Below, piece by piece: positions 33,001 to 42,701 of a stretch of 46,938 nucleotides of DNA. Position numbers and translations under genes: made by a program. The notes under the pieces are model-generated. The model saw only the letters and a program-made list of their open reading frames with translations. It ran no database searches and had not been told where the DNA came from. Position 1 is the first letter of the stretch. Every line of letters begins with the position of its first letter. Location: NCBI RefSeq assembly GCF_004138295.1, contig NZ_SCFM01000042.1:1-46938 (forward strand), read 5' to 3'. This DNA is from Ectobacillus funiculus (GTDB taxonomy: Bacteria > Bacillota > Bacilli > Bacillales > Bacillaceae_G).

Positions 33001-33746
33001 TGATCGTTTGCAAGACACCTCGCGAACTTGAAATTATGCGCGAAGCAGGAAGAATTGTAGCTCTGACTCACCAAGAGTTGAAAAAGCACATTGTTCCGGA
33101 TATCACAACAAAGGAGCTTGACGCAATTGCGGAACAAACCATTCGCAAGTATGGGGCATCCCCTTCCTTTAAAGGATATCATGGTTTCCCGGGAAGCATT
33201 TGTACTTCTGTAAATGAAGAGTTGGTGCACGGAATTCCAAGCGACCGCAGACTCAAGGATGGCGATGTGATCAGCATCGATATAGGTGCGAAATATAACG
33301 GATATCATGGAGATTCCGCATGGACATATCCCGTAGGAAGCATTTCAGAATCTGTTCAAAAGCTGCTTGATGTTACAGAGAGATCATTATATCTCGGTTT
33401 GGAGCAAGTGAAGCCTAGTGAAAGATTGTCAAATGTATCACATGCGATTCAAACATATACGGAGAGCAATGGCTTTTCTGTTGTGAGAGAGTATGTCGGT
33501 CATGGAATCGGGCAAGACTTACATGAAGACCCGCAAATTCCCCACTACGGTCCTCCTAACAAAGGTCCTAGGTTGAAACCGGGTATGGTTATTTGCATTG
33601 AACCGATGATTAATGAAGGAACAAGATATGTAAAAACACTCTCTGATAACTGGACAGTGGTGACTGTTGATGGTAAATGGTGCGCTCACTTTGAGCATAC
33701 TATTGCTGTTACAGAAACAGGATATGAGATCCTAACCACCCTGTAA
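33000..33746 (+). CDS. map: Type I methionine aminopeptidase
   Basis: Removes the initiator methionine from nascent proteins. The 248-aa enzyme has the pita-bread fold and the expected di-metal ligands: Asp in [17 protein letters not shown] (two Asp), His in [17 protein letters not shown], Glu in CIEPMINEG and Glu in [10 protein letters not shown]. It begins with ATG overlapping the adk stop (TAATG). infA starts 68 nt later; the KOW-protein gene that B. subtilis carries between them (ybzG, from memory) is not here. Confidence 0.97.
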
Positions 33747-33814
33747 GCAGTAAACTCTCCGAGATTTCAGAGCAGTTTAAGAAGATTACTGATTTGAAGA
33801 AGGGAGAACATGAA

Positions 33815-34033
33815 ATGGCTAAAGATGATGTAATTGAAGTAGAAGGCACAGTTGTAGAAACTTTGCCAAACGCGATGTTTAAAGTAGAATTGGAGAACGG
33901 ACACGTGGTATTAGCTCACGTTTCTGGTAAAATCCGTATGAACTTCATTCGTATTTTACCAGGAGACAAAGTTACGATAGAATTATCTCCGTATGACTTA
34001 AATCGTGGTCGTATTACGTATCGTTTTAAATAA
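33815..34033 (+). CDS. infA: Translation initiation factor IF-1
   Basis: OB-fold factor that blocks the 30S A site during initiation. The 72-aa sequence starts [20 protein letters not shown] and contains the conserved [20 protein letters not shown] and [16 protein letters not shown] 33815 gives the standard length, 7-8 nt after AAGGGAG; the upstream in-frame extension MKKGEHE reads through that SD. rpmJ follows after 35 nt. Confidence 0.97.
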   Translation: MAKDDVIEVEGTVVETLPNAMFKVELENGHVVLAHVSGKIRMNFIRILPGDKVTIELSPYDLNRGRITYRFK

Positions 34034-34038
34034 TATAG

Positions 34039-34182
<144 letters not shown>

Positions 34183-34202
34183 TCAAGGGAGGTGTTTTCA
34201 TA

Positions 34203-34568
34203 ATGGCACGTATCGCAGGTGTAGATATTCCTCGTGACAAACGCGTTGTTATTTCTTTAACTTACGTATATGGTATTGGTCGTCCGACTGCTGAGAAAGT
34301 TCTTGCGGAAGCTGGTGTTTCCGAAGATACTCGAGTTCGTGATCTAACTGAAGAAGAATTAGGGAAAATCCGTGATGTCATCGATCGTCTAAAGGTAGAA
34401 GGTGACCTTCGTCGTGAAGTATCCTTAAACATCAAACGTTTGATGGAAATCGGTTCTTTCCGTGGTCTTCGTCATCGTCGCGGTTTACCAGTTCGTGGTC
34501 AAAATACAAAAAATAACGCACGTACGCGTAAAGGTCCTCGTCGTACTGTAGCGAACAAGAAGAAATAA
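34203..34568 (+). CDS. rpsM: Small-subunit ribosomal protein uS13
   Basis: 30S head protein contacting P-site tRNA and uL5. The 121-aa sequence starts [20 protein letters not shown], with the helix-two-turn-helix [18 protein letters not shown] and the basic tail [28 protein letters not shown] lies ahead of the ATG. rpsK follows after 24 nt. Confidence 0.98.
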   Translation: MARIAGVDIPRDKRVVISLTYVYGIGRPTAEKVLAEAGVSEDTRVRDLTEEELGKIRDVIDRLKVEGDLRREVSLNIKRLMEIGSFRGLRHRRGLPVRGQNTKNNARTRKGPRRTVANKKK

Positions 34569-34571
34569 TAA

Positions 34572-34985
<414 letters not shown>

Positions 34986-35014
34986 TTGTTCTGTATAATT
35001 TCCCAAACATTGTC

Positions 35015-35122
35015 TATAATGGGATATGATACAATATTTATACAGAAAAATATCACTTATTGTTGTGCACAATCGGGAACTGCCTAAGGGGGACTTTCGG
35101 TTAGACAATTTTAAGTTGTCTA
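35015..35122 (+). promoter_or_regulatory. Candidate promoter and hairpin ahead of rpoA
   Basis: The gap before rpoA has TATAAT at 35015-35020 and TACAAT at 35031-35036, each without a convincing -35. A perfect 7-bp hairpin, TAGACAA (35102-35108) with TTGTCTA (35116-35122), has a 7-nt loop. An internal promoter for rpoA-rplQ is plausible but not firm. Confidence 0.35.
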
Positions 35123-35158
35123 GCCGGGGTTTCGACGTTTTGAAGGAGGGTTTAATAA

Positions 35159-36513
<1,355 letters not shown>

Positions 36514-36520
36514 TAACAGT

Positions 36521-36557
36521 AAAAGGGCAGGATCAACTGATCACGGCCCTTTTTTTG
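36521..36557 (+). terminator. Intrinsic terminator after rplQ
   Basis: AAAAGGGC (36521-36528) pairs with GCCCTTTT (36546-36553), with an inner GATC/GATC pair around AACT, then further Ts. It closes the ribosomal cluster 8 nt after the rplQ stop. Confidence 0.85.
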
Positions 36558-36617
36558 TATCTTCTGAATGTCGAAATGGATTATTTCTTAGGAAATGTTG
36601 TCTGGGGGTGTGCAGTT

Positions 36618-37454
36618 ATGGAGAAACTTCGTGTCGATATGTTAAAGTTTCAATATCCTCATGCCCATTCGTATACTTTGCATGATATTTCTTTTTCTAT
36701 CCAAAAAGGGGAATGGGTTAGTATTATCGGTCAGAATGGTTCCGGAAAATCGACTTTGGCAAAGTTGTTAAACGGATTGCTCTTGCCAAGTGAAGGAACT
36801 ATTATAGTAGACGGTGGAATTGTATTGTCAGAGGAGACAATTTGGGATGTGAGAAAGAAAATTGGCATGGTATTCCAAAGTCCTGATAATCAATTTGTTG
36901 GTACAACCGTTAAGGATGACATTGTATTTGGTCTTGAGAATATTGGGATGACTCGGGATGAGATGGCTAAACGTCTTGAGTATGTACTCCAGCTTGTTGG
37001 CATGAAGGAATATGAGAATCAAGAGCCACATTCCTTATCGGGAGGTCAAAAACAACGTGTTGCTATTGCTAGTATTTTAGCCCTTGAGCCATCTATTCTT
37101 ATTTTGGATGAGGCTACCTCGATGTTGGATCCAAAAGGGAGAAGAGAAGTATTAGAAACGGTACGGGAACTTGTGCGAACAAAAGGGGCTACTGTCCTTT
37201 CAATTACACATGACCTAGAGGAGGCTGCACAATCGGATAGAGTGATTGTTCTCCATGAGGGAAGTATTTTACGAGAAGGGAAGCCGGAACAGGTATTTCA
37301 ATATGGTGATGAGTTGCGGAAGATTGGTTTAGATACTCCATTTTCTGTGAATTTAACAGAAGCTCTGCAAAAAAGCGCTGTTCCGCTACAATCCATGCAT
37401 CTTACAATGGAAAGTTTGGTGAATGAGCTTTGGACATTATATTTCAAAAAGTAG
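36618..37454 (+). CDS. ecfA1: ECF transporter ATP-binding protein EcfA1
   Basis: One of the two ATPases of the shared energising module for vitamin and metal ECF importers. The 278-aa protein has Walker [10 protein letters not shown] (38-46), Q-loop FQSPDNQ, signature LSGGQKQR and Walker [12 protein letters not shown], with the switch His in [12 protein letters not shown] 36618 ([15 protein letters not shown]) follows GGGGGTG by 8 nt; a frame from 36555 runs out of the terminator and is rejected. It overlaps ecfA2 by 25 nt. No S component is encoded nearby. Confidence 0.95.
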   Translation: MEKLRVDMLKFQYPHAHSYTLHDISFSIQKGEWVSIIGQNGSGKSTLAKLLNGLLLPSEGTIIVDGGIVLSEETIWDVRKKIGMVFQSPDNQFVGTTVKDDIVFGLENIGMTRDEMAKRLEYVLQLVGMKEYENQEPHSLSGGQKQRVAIASILALEPSILILDEATSMLDPKGRREVLETVRELVRTKGATVLSITHDLEEAAQSDRVIVLHEGSILREGKPEQVFQYGDELRKIGLDTPFSVNLTEALQKSAVPLQSMHLTMESLVNELWTLYFKK

Positions 37455-38299
37455 AGCATCGTTACCAACGAAACACTCCGTTTGAACGACTTGCAATTTA
37501 CGATGTTGATATTTGCTTAAAGAGTGGGCATTATTATGCTGTTATCGGACATACGGGTTCAGGAAAATCTACATTTATTCAGCATTTGAATGGTTTGCTG
37601 CAGCCAACTAACGGGGAAGTTCGAGTTGGGGAACAAGTCATTTCATCCCATAAAAAAGAGAAAAAGCTTAAACCGCTTCGCAAAAAGGTAGGTGTTGTGT
37701 TTCAATTTCCAGAACATCAACTTTTTGAAGAAACAGTAGAGAAAGATATTTGTTTTGGACCAGTAAATTTTGGTGCAACAGAAGAACAAGCAAAGAGAAA
37801 AGCAAGAGATGTGATTCAATTGGTTGGACTTTCTGAGGAATTTTTAGGGCAATCACCATTTGAATTAAGCGGAGGCCAAATGCGGCGAGTGGCGATTGCT
37901 GGTGTCTTAGCAATGGAACCTGAAGTACTTGTGCTGGATGAACCGACAGCTGGACTCGATCCAAGAGGACAACGAGAATTGATGGATATGTTTTATGGAC
38001 TTCATAAGGCAAAAGGCCTCACGGTCATTCTGGTGACACATAATATGGATGATGCCGCTCGTTATGCTGATCAGGTCATTGTGATGCATAAAGGGACTGT
38101 ATTTTTGCAGGGGGAGCCGACAGAAGTATTTTCGCATGCGAGCGAACTAGAAGGAATCGGTGTCTCTCTTCCGTTGTCGCTTCAATACAAAAAGCTGCTT
38201 GAAGAAACATGTGGTGTGCTTCTACCCGAGTCTACGCTGACAGCAGAGAAGCTAACTTATGAGCTGCTGCAATTGATAAGGAAGGGAGAGAAGCGGTAA
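37430..38299 (+). CDS. ecfA2: ECF transporter ATP-binding protein EcfA2
   Basis: Second ATPase of the ECF module; EcfA1-EcfA2 form a heterodimer. The 289-aa protein has Walker [10 protein letters not shown] (40-48), Q-loop FQFPEHQ, signature LSGGQMRR and Walker [13 protein letters not shown]. It begins with TTG inside ecfA1 (25-nt overlap); the [14 protein letters not shown]-terminus matches B. subtilis YbaE, and a GGTGA SD lies upstream. Its stop shares a base with the ecfT ATG. Confidence 0.95.
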   Translation: MDIIFQKVEHRYQRNTPFERLAIYDVDICLKSGHYYAVIGHTGSGKSTFIQHLNGLLQPTNGEVRVGEQVISSHKKEKKLKPLRKKVGVVFQFPEHQLFEETVEKDICFGPVNFGATEEQAKRKARDVIQLVGLSEEFLGQSPFELSGGQMRRVAIAGVLAMEPEVLVLDEPTAGLDPRGQRELMDMFYGLHKAKGLTVILVTHNMDDAARYADQVIVMHKGTVFLQGEPTEVFSHASELEGIGVSLPLSLQYKKLLEETCGVLLPESTLTAEKLTYELLQLIRKGEKR

Positions 38300-39093
38300 T
38301 GCAGCAATTGATGATTGGAAAGTATATACCAGGGAATTCCCTTATTCACCGTCTCGATCCGCGTGCGAAGCTCTCTATCGTGTTTTTCTATGTGTTTCTT
38401 GTGTTTCTTGCTAATAACTCTGCTTCCTATGGTTTATTGCTGTTATATTCTGTATTGCCTGTAGTTTTTTCAGGAGTCCCTTTTCGTTACATCTTGAGGG
38501 GGCTAAAACCAATGCTGTGGATTTTTCTATTCACCTTTCTTCTCCATGTATTCACAACGAAGGAAGGGGCCCTTTTGTTTGAGTTTGGTCCCATATCTGT
38601 CCATCAAAAAGGATTACAGCAAGGAACTTATATGTCGATTCGTTTTCTTGTAATTATCCTGCTGACAACACTATTAACATTAACGACAACACCTATTGAG
38701 ATTACAGATGGACTAGAGTCATTGCTTTCACCATTTAAAAGGATCGGTCTGCCCGCTCATGAAATCGCGCTTATGATGTCCATCTCTTTACGCTTCATCC
38801 CAACGTTGCTGGAAGAGACGGAGAAAATTATGAAGGCGCAGGCATCAAGAGGTGTAGATTTCGCAGGAGGACCCATTAAGGAGCGGCTGCGCGCTATGGT
38901 AGCATTGCTTGTTCCTTTATTTATTAGCGCATTTAAAAGGGCTGAGGATTTGGCAATTGCGATGGAAGCGAGAGGATACCAGGGAGGCGGGGGCAGAACA
39001 AAATTCCGTCAGCTTCTTTGGCATGTCCGAGACAGTGCAGCATTTGGAAGCCTACTTTTAACAGCGTTTATTTTAGTTTGGATTCGTTCATAA
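38299..39093 (+). CDS. ecfT: ECF transporter transmembrane protein EcfT
   Basis: Membrane scaffold that links the ATPases to exchangeable substrate-binding S components. The 264-aa protein has several hydrophobic helices, starting IVFFYVFLVFLANNSASYGL. It carries the two coupling-helix Arg-Gly motifs, in KAQASRGVDF and AMEARGYQG, that insert into EcfA grooves. ATG overlaps the ecfA2 stop (TAATG), with GAAGGGAG upstream as the SD. truA starts 12 nt after it. Confidence 0.95.
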   Translation: MQQLMIGKYIPGNSLIHRLDPRAKLSIVFFYVFLVFLANNSASYGLLLLYSVLPVVFSGVPFRYILRGLKPMLWIFLFTFLLHVFTTKEGALLFEFGPISVHQKGLQQGTYMSIRFLVIILLTTLLTLTTTPIEITDGLESLLSPFKRIGLPAHEIALMMSISLRFIPTLLEETEKIMKAQASRGVDFAGGPIKERLRAMVALLVPLFISAFKRAEDLAIAMEARGYQGGGGRTKFRQLLWHVRDSAAFGSLLLTAFILVWIRS

Positions 39094-39105
39094 TGGAGAG
39101 TGGTT

Positions 39106-39843
39106 ATGAAAAGAATGAAGTGTATTATTTCCTATGATGGTACGGGCTTTTTTGGCTACCAAATTCAACCAGGAAAACGTACAGTGCAGCAGGAGATAGA
39201 GGCCGTGTTGAAGAGGATGCATAAAGGCGAGGAGGTTCGTATTTATGCATCAGGAAGGACGGACGCAGGCGTTCATGCACAAGGACAGGTTATTCATTTT
39301 GATACTCCTCTTGAGATCGCTCAGGAGCGCTGGATTGCTGCGTTAAATACACAATTGCCCGAAGATATTGCAGTACACCATGCGGAAGCTGTGTCCCCAA
39401 AGTTTCATGCTCGTTATGATGTGGTGAGCAAGGAATACCGCTATCGAGTTATGCTGGGAAGAGGGAAAAATGTATTTCTTAGACATTATGCGCATTTCTA
39501 TCCGTACAGCTTGAACATAGAGGCGATAGAGGCGGCTATTCAGCATTTAAAGGGGACACATGACTTTACCTCCTTTTGCTCAGCTAAAACGGAGATAGAG
39601 GATAAGGTGCGGACAATCTATGAGATTGATGTACAGCAGCAAGGCGAGGAAATTATATTTCGCTTTATAGGTAACGGCTTTTTGTATAATATGGTACGTA
39701 TTATGGTCGGTACATTGCTTGATGTAGGACAAGGAAAGCTGCATGCAGATGAGATTCCGAGCATCCTAAAGCAGATGGATAGACGCTCTGCCGGGAAGAC
39801 AGCACCTGGTCATGGGCTATATTTATGGCAGGTTAATTACTAG
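39106..39843 (+). CDS. truA: tRNA pseudouridine(38-40) synthase TruA
   Basis: Isomerises uridines 38-40 in the tRNA anticodon stem. The 245-aa protein has the catalytic Asp D53 in [11 protein letters not shown], and the conserved [14 protein letters not shown] and [19 protein letters not shown] stretches. ATG 39106 ([12 protein letters not shown]) has GGAGAG about 6 nt upstream; the GTG at 39100 is part of that region. The 205-nt gap to rplM carries the L13 leader and its own promoter. Confidence 0.96.
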   Translation: MKRMKCIISYDGTGFFGYQIQPGKRTVQQEIEAVLKRMHKGEEVRIYASGRTDAGVHAQGQVIHFDTPLEIAQERWIAALNTQLPEDIAVHHAEAVSPKFHARYDVVSKEYRYRVMLGRGKNVFLRHYAHFYPYSLNIEAIEAAIQHLKGTHDFTSFCSAKTEIEDKVRTIYEIDVQQQGEEIIFRFIGNGFLYNMVRIMVGTLLDVGQGKLHADEIPSILKQMDRRSAGKTAPGHGLYLWQVNY

Positions 39844-39914
39844 AAAATTTTTCTCAGGAATAAATTGGCGGAAAATATAAAGGCTATAACAACTAATCCT
39901 GGTGTAACATTTTC

Positions 39915-39943
39915 TTGACATTAGTTTGCCAAAACGATAATAT
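39915..39943 (+). promoter_or_regulatory. Sigma-A-like promoter of rplM-rpsI
   Basis: Consensus TTGACA at 39915-39920, exactly 17 nt, then TAATAT at 39938-39943. It puts the L13 leader at the transcript start. Confidence 0.85.
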
Positions 39944-39951
39944 AACATATG

Positions 39952-40035
39952 GTATTGTTTCTAAAACCACGATAAAGCCCCGGAACTTCATCGTGTTAGA
40001 ATAAACAAACAAGAATTTCATTATTGAGATTGAAC
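39952..40035 (+). promoter_or_regulatory. L13 leader RNA
   Basis: The rplM leader contains CACGAT (39968-39973) pairing perfectly with ATCGTG (39990-39995) around AAAGCCCCGGAACTTC, a core that resembles the Firmicute L13 r-leader. In that family L13 (rplM product) is thought to bind and repress. Identification is from pattern memory. Confidence 0.7.
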
Positions 40036-40048
40036 AGGAGGGAAACAC

Positions 40049-40486
40049 ATGCGTACGACTTTCATGGCAAAGGCTAACGAAGTTGAGCGTAAATGGTATG
40101 TTGTTGATGCTGAAGGTAAAACTTTAGGTCGTCTTGCAAGCGAAGTAGCTTCTATTTTGCGCGGGAAAAACAAACCAACTTACACACCAAATGTTGATAC
40201 TGGCGATCACGTAATCGTAATCAACGCTGAAAAAATTCATTTAACAGGTAACAAATTGAACGATAAGATTTACTATCGTCACAGCATGCATCCAGGCGGA
40301 TTAAAACAAAGAACAGCTCTAGAAATGCGTACAAACTACCCTGTACAAATGATCGAGCTTGCGGTTAAAGGTATGCTTCCTAAAAACCGTCTTGGCCGTC
40401 AAATGGTTAAGAAATTAAACGTATATGCTGGTGCTGAGCATCCACATCAAGCACAAAAACCAGAAGTTTACGAACTTCGCGGATAA
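40049..40486 (+). CDS. rplM: Large-subunit ribosomal protein uL13
   Basis: Early 50S assembly protein. The 145-aa sequence starts [20 protein letters not shown]. Conserved stretches are [40 protein letters not shown] and [19 protein letters not shown] precedes the ATG. It is the first gene of the two-gene rplM-rpsI operon and probably feeds back on its own leader. Confidence 0.97.
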   Translation: MRTTFMAKANEVERKWYVVDAEGKTLGRLASEVASILRGKNKPTYTPNVDTGDHVIVINAEKIHLTGNKLNDKIYYRHSMHPGGLKQRTALEMRTNYPVQMIELAVKGMLPKNRLGRQMVKKLNVYAGAEHPHQAQKPEVYELRG

Positions 40487-40507
40487 TTATTAAAAGGAGG
40501 GTTTACT

Positions 40508-40900
40508 TTGGCACAGGTACAATACTATGGTACTGGACGTCGTAAGAGTTCAGTAGCGCGTGTCCGTCTCGTTCCTGGCGAAGGACGCGTTATTATCAAC
40601 GGTCGTGAATTTGAAAACTATATTCCATTCGCTGCATTGCGTGAAGTTGTAAAGCAACCTCTAGTTGCAACTGAAACTTTAGGCAGCTACGATGTTCTTG
40701 TTAACGTTGGCGGCGGCGGCTACACTGGTCAAGCTGGTGCAATCCGTCACGGTATCGCAAGAGCATTACTAAAAGCGGATCCTGAATACCGCTTAACTTT
40801 AAAACGTGCGGGTCTATTAACTCGTGATGCGCGTATGAAAGAGCGTAAGAAATACGGTCTTAAAGGCGCTCGTCGTGCACCTCAGTTCTCAAAACGTTAA
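40508..40900 (+). CDS. rpsI: Small-subunit ribosomal protein uS9
   Basis: 30S head protein whose C-terminal Lys-Arg tail touches P-site tRNA. The 130-aa sequence starts with TTG ([20 protein letters not shown]); [14 protein letters not shown] is the intact conserved tail. AAAAGGAGGG lies 8 nt before the TTG. A strong terminator follows, and then a gene fragment unrelated to ribosomes. Confidence 0.98.
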   Translation: MAQVQYYGTGRRKSSVARVRLVPGEGRVIINGREFENYIPFAALREVVKQPLVATETLGSYDVLVNVGGGGYTGQAGAIRHGIARALLKADPEYRLTLKRAGLLTRDARMKERKKYGLKGARRAPQFSKR

Positions 40901-40914
40901 TTTTTGGCGTTTGG

Positions 40915-40951
40915 AAGGCTCTCAACCATTTTGGTTGGGGGTCTTTTTTAT
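40915..40951 (+). terminator. Intrinsic terminator after rpsI
   Basis: AAGGCTCTCAACC (40915-40927) pairs with GGTTGGGGGTCTT (40933-40945) over 13 positions (three or four G-U), a 5-nt loop, then TTTT and TATT. It closes the rplM-rpsI unit. Confidence 0.9.
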
Positions 40952-40969
40952 TGGGGAAAAAATGCTTGA

Positions 40970-41167
40970 CCACATATTTCTAGACGATTAGTTGGAGCAC
41001 GACATATAAAAGTATTACCATTGACCGCTGTCATTGGCGCTTTTCCCCTTTTATCCGCAGACACATTAGGACGCGTTATCATGGCTCCAATGGAACTGCC
41101 CGTCGGCATCGTCGTCTCCATTTTGGGAGCACCTTACTGTATCTATTTACTTGTAAGGAACATTTAA
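40970..41167 (+). pseudogene. C-terminal remnant of a FecCD-type siderophore ABC permease
   Basis: An open stretch of 65 codons ending in TAA translates to a sequence starting PHISRRLVGARHIKVLPLTA and including LSADTLGRVIMAPMELPVGI and ILGAPYCIYLLVRN. These are the C-terminal hallmarks of the FecCD/BtuC permease family: Pro-His after the GLI(V) segment, LP-L-A--G, a DT--R segment, P-ELPVGI, and -GAP-F/Y-YLL. A TGA lies immediately before the Pro codon and no in-frame start or SD exists, so about 80 percent of a normal permease of some 330 aa is gone. It lies between the rpsI terminator and ybaK, where B. subtilis has ybaJ (from memory). A dead insertion or decay remnant is the simplest reading. 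Confidence 0.8.
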
Positions 41168-41314
41168 ACGGGGGGCAGCTTGATGTCAGACATCCTTTGC
41201 AGACAAACAGAAGTACCTTGTCTGCGTTTCTTATTCTCTTCCCTGGTTGGAATATTTTAATGGGCATGTTCCTTTTCTGTACGTTTAGACTACGGAATAG
41301 GGAGGTGCATAAGC
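41168..41314 (+). other. Gap between the permease remnant and ybaK
   Basis: About 147 nt with no convincing ORF. It holds a perfect 8-bp hairpin, GCAGACAA (41199-41206) with TTGTCTGC (41218-41225), an 11-nt loop and a T-rich tail. This may be the original terminator of the lost siderophore-transport operon. The rest carries the ybaK SD. Confidence 0.6.
41199..41237 (+). terminator. Terminator-like hairpin downstream of the FecCD remnant
   Basis: Perfect 8-bp stem at 41199-41206 and 41218-41225, followed by GTTTCTTATTCT. The T-run is interrupted, so efficiency is uncertain. It is 32 nt past the remnant's stop codon, the distance expected of that gene's own terminator. Confidence 0.55.
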
Positions 41315-41755
41315 TTGAATGTCATTACTACCCTAAAAGATAAACGACGTGAAAAGCAATTGAAATATGAACGGAGGCTGCTGCGTGAAATCTCGCTAGC
41401 CTCTCTTCGAAGCGATATAAAGCAATATTTTTATGAGTATACAAAGACATCTCAGTTTACACGACATTGTGAAGAGTATTGTATTGAGCTGGCAGTTGAG
41501 TCCTATCTGCTCGGTGCTCGTTACAGCAAGTTTGGCTATTATGGAGAACCGTTACCGCAGGTGAGAAAACGATCTATATTTGAGGAAAAAAGCCTAGCGG
41601 AAATGCTGTTTCACTTTTTGTCGACAGTTCCGTTGGCTGAGCTGCCGAAGGAATACCGGCAAAAGCTGCACGAAGTATGTGAAAGTTTCATCTCTTCCTG
41701 GTGGAAGGAAGGCTACGAAAAAGGAGAACGAAGATATCGTCTTCGTTTACGTTAA
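41315..41755 (+). CDS. ybaK: Conserved protein YbaK (DUF2521)
   Basis: A 146-aa soluble protein resembling B. subtilis YbaK (DUF2521), of unknown function. It starts with TTG (MNVITTLKDKRREKQLKYER), 9 nt after AGGGAGGTG. It is helical and charged, with Arg/Lys-rich ends, an aromatic-rich centre (YLLGARYSKFGYYGEPLPQ) and no membrane segment or known catalytic motif. It precedes cwlD by 62 nt, the conserved Bacillus order, which suggests but does not prove a spore-related role. Confidence 0.85.
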   Translation: MNVITTLKDKRREKQLKYERRLLREISLASLRSDIKQYFYEYTKTSQFTRHCEEYCIELAVESYLLGARYSKFGYYGEPLPQVRKRSIFEEKSLAEMLFHFLSTVPLAELPKEYRQKLHEVCESFISSWWKEGYEKGERRYRLRLR

Positions 41756-41759
41756 CTAC

Positions 41760-41788
41760 TCATATTCTCTCTCCTTGTCCCATATAAG
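41760..41788 (+). promoter_or_regulatory. Candidate sigma-E promoter of cwlD
   Basis: TCATATT at 41760-41766 fits the sigma-E -35 consensus (KMATATT), with a 14-nt spacer and CATATAAG at 41781-41788 as -10 (consensus CATACANT, two differences). Known sigma-E control of cwlD in B. subtilis supports this. The pdaB candidate promoter has the same -10 and spacer. Confidence 0.6.
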
Positions 41789-41817
41789 TAAGTAGAGGAC
41801 TAGCAGGAGGGGGAATT

Positions 41818-42531
41818 ATGAGGAAAATTAAATTGATTTCCTTCGCTTTAGCAGCCATTGTACTTTTTTTTCTCGTACGGTATGAATTCCAGATTACAAA
41901 GTCATGGAAAGCATGGAATTTACCTCTTTCAGGGAAAATTATAGTGTTGGATGCGGGACATGGAGGACCTGATGGCGGAGCAGTCGGCGGCGATGAGATT
42001 ATAGAAAAAGAAGTTACGCTTAAGATTGCGAAAAAAGTGCAAGATTACTTACAGGAGCAAGGAGCCCTTGTGATTATGACGCGCACCGAGGATGAAGATT
42101 TGGCTGATGAAGATACAAAGGGATATAGCAGAAGGAAAGTCGAGGATTTACGCAGGCGGGTTGAAATTGTCAATAATTCCGATGCGGACTTCTTTGTTAG
42201 TATTCATTTAAATGCCATTCCGATCCCCAGCTCGCGAGGTGCACAAACTTTTTATAGCCGTTCGCTAATAGAAAATGAACGAGCTGCCAAATTTGTTCAG
42301 GCAGAGCTTCGAAATAGCTTAGAAAATACAAATCGATTAGCTAAAATTATTAATCATGTATATCTTCTTAAGCATGCTAAGGTACCAGGTGTGCTTGTAG
42401 AAGCGGGATTCTTGTCTAATGTGGACGAGAGACAGCTTTTGAAATCTGAAGCATATCAAAAAAAGATCGCAGCTGCTGTGTACAGGGGTGTACTGCGGTA
42501 TTTTACTGAGAAAGGAAATCCTCCTGACTAA
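41818..42531 (+). CDS. cwlD: N-acetylmuramoyl-L-alanine amidase CwlD (spore cortex)
   Basis: Works with the PdaA deacetylase to make muramic-delta-lactam in spore cortex, the mark recognised by germination lytic enzymes. The 237-aa protein has an N-terminal membrane/signal helix (5-20) and an Amidase_3 domain. Zinc ligands are H48 (DAGHGGPDGG), E63 and H130 (VSIHLNAIP); catalytic E195 is in VLVEAGFLSN. GGAGGGGG precedes the ATG. A sigma-E-like promoter lies directly upstream, and the terminator overlaps the stop codon. Confidence 0.95.
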   Translation: MRKIKLISFALAAIVLFFLVRYEFQITKSWKAWNLPLSGKIIVLDAGHGGPDGGAVGGDEIIEKEVTLKIAKKVQDYLQEQGALVIMTRTEDEDLADEDTKGYSRRKVEDLRRRVEIVNNSDADFFVSIHLNAIPIPSSRGAQTFYSRSLIENERAAKFVQAELRNSLENTNRLAKIINHVYLLKHAKVPGVLVEAGFLSNVDERQLLKSEAYQKKIAAAVYRGVLRYFTEKGNPPD

Positions 42532-42549
42532 AAGCAGGAGGTTTTTTTC
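42520..42549 (+). terminator. Intrinsic terminator overlapping the cwlD stop
   Basis: Perfect 7-bp stem CCTCCTG (42520-42526) with CAGGAGG (42535-42541), an 8-nt loop that contains the cwlD TAA, then seven Ts (42542-42548). Confidence 0.9.
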
Positions 42550-42554
42550 ATACC

Positions 42555-42632
42555 TTAGAAGTATAGTGTAAGTACAACTACACCTCTATCTTCGTCCAAG
42601 GGCAGGGCTCGCCAGTCGGCGAGTTTTCTTTA
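42555..42632 (+). repeat. Copy B of the two-copy structured intergenic element
   Basis: Related to 21330-21405. Hairpin 1 pairs ATA (42563-42565) with TAT (42587-42589) and GTGTA (42566-42570) with TACAC (42579-42583), with the same CTC bulge and 8-nt loop. Hairpin 2 is CTCGCC (42608-42613) with GGCGAG (42618-42623), followed by TTTTCTTTA. It lies directly after the cwlD terminator and before salA, on the same strand as copy A. Confidence 0.7.
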
Positions 42633-42701
42633 CTTGTTAAAAATGAAAGTGTGATATACTAAAAATGAAAACGCACTATTTCTTACAGGCGGTGGACAAA
42701 T

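Noticed and set aside
36555-36617. Longer start for ecfA1
   Set aside because: It begins in the rplQ terminator's tail and would add 21 unconserved residues; the SD GGGGGTG supports 36618.
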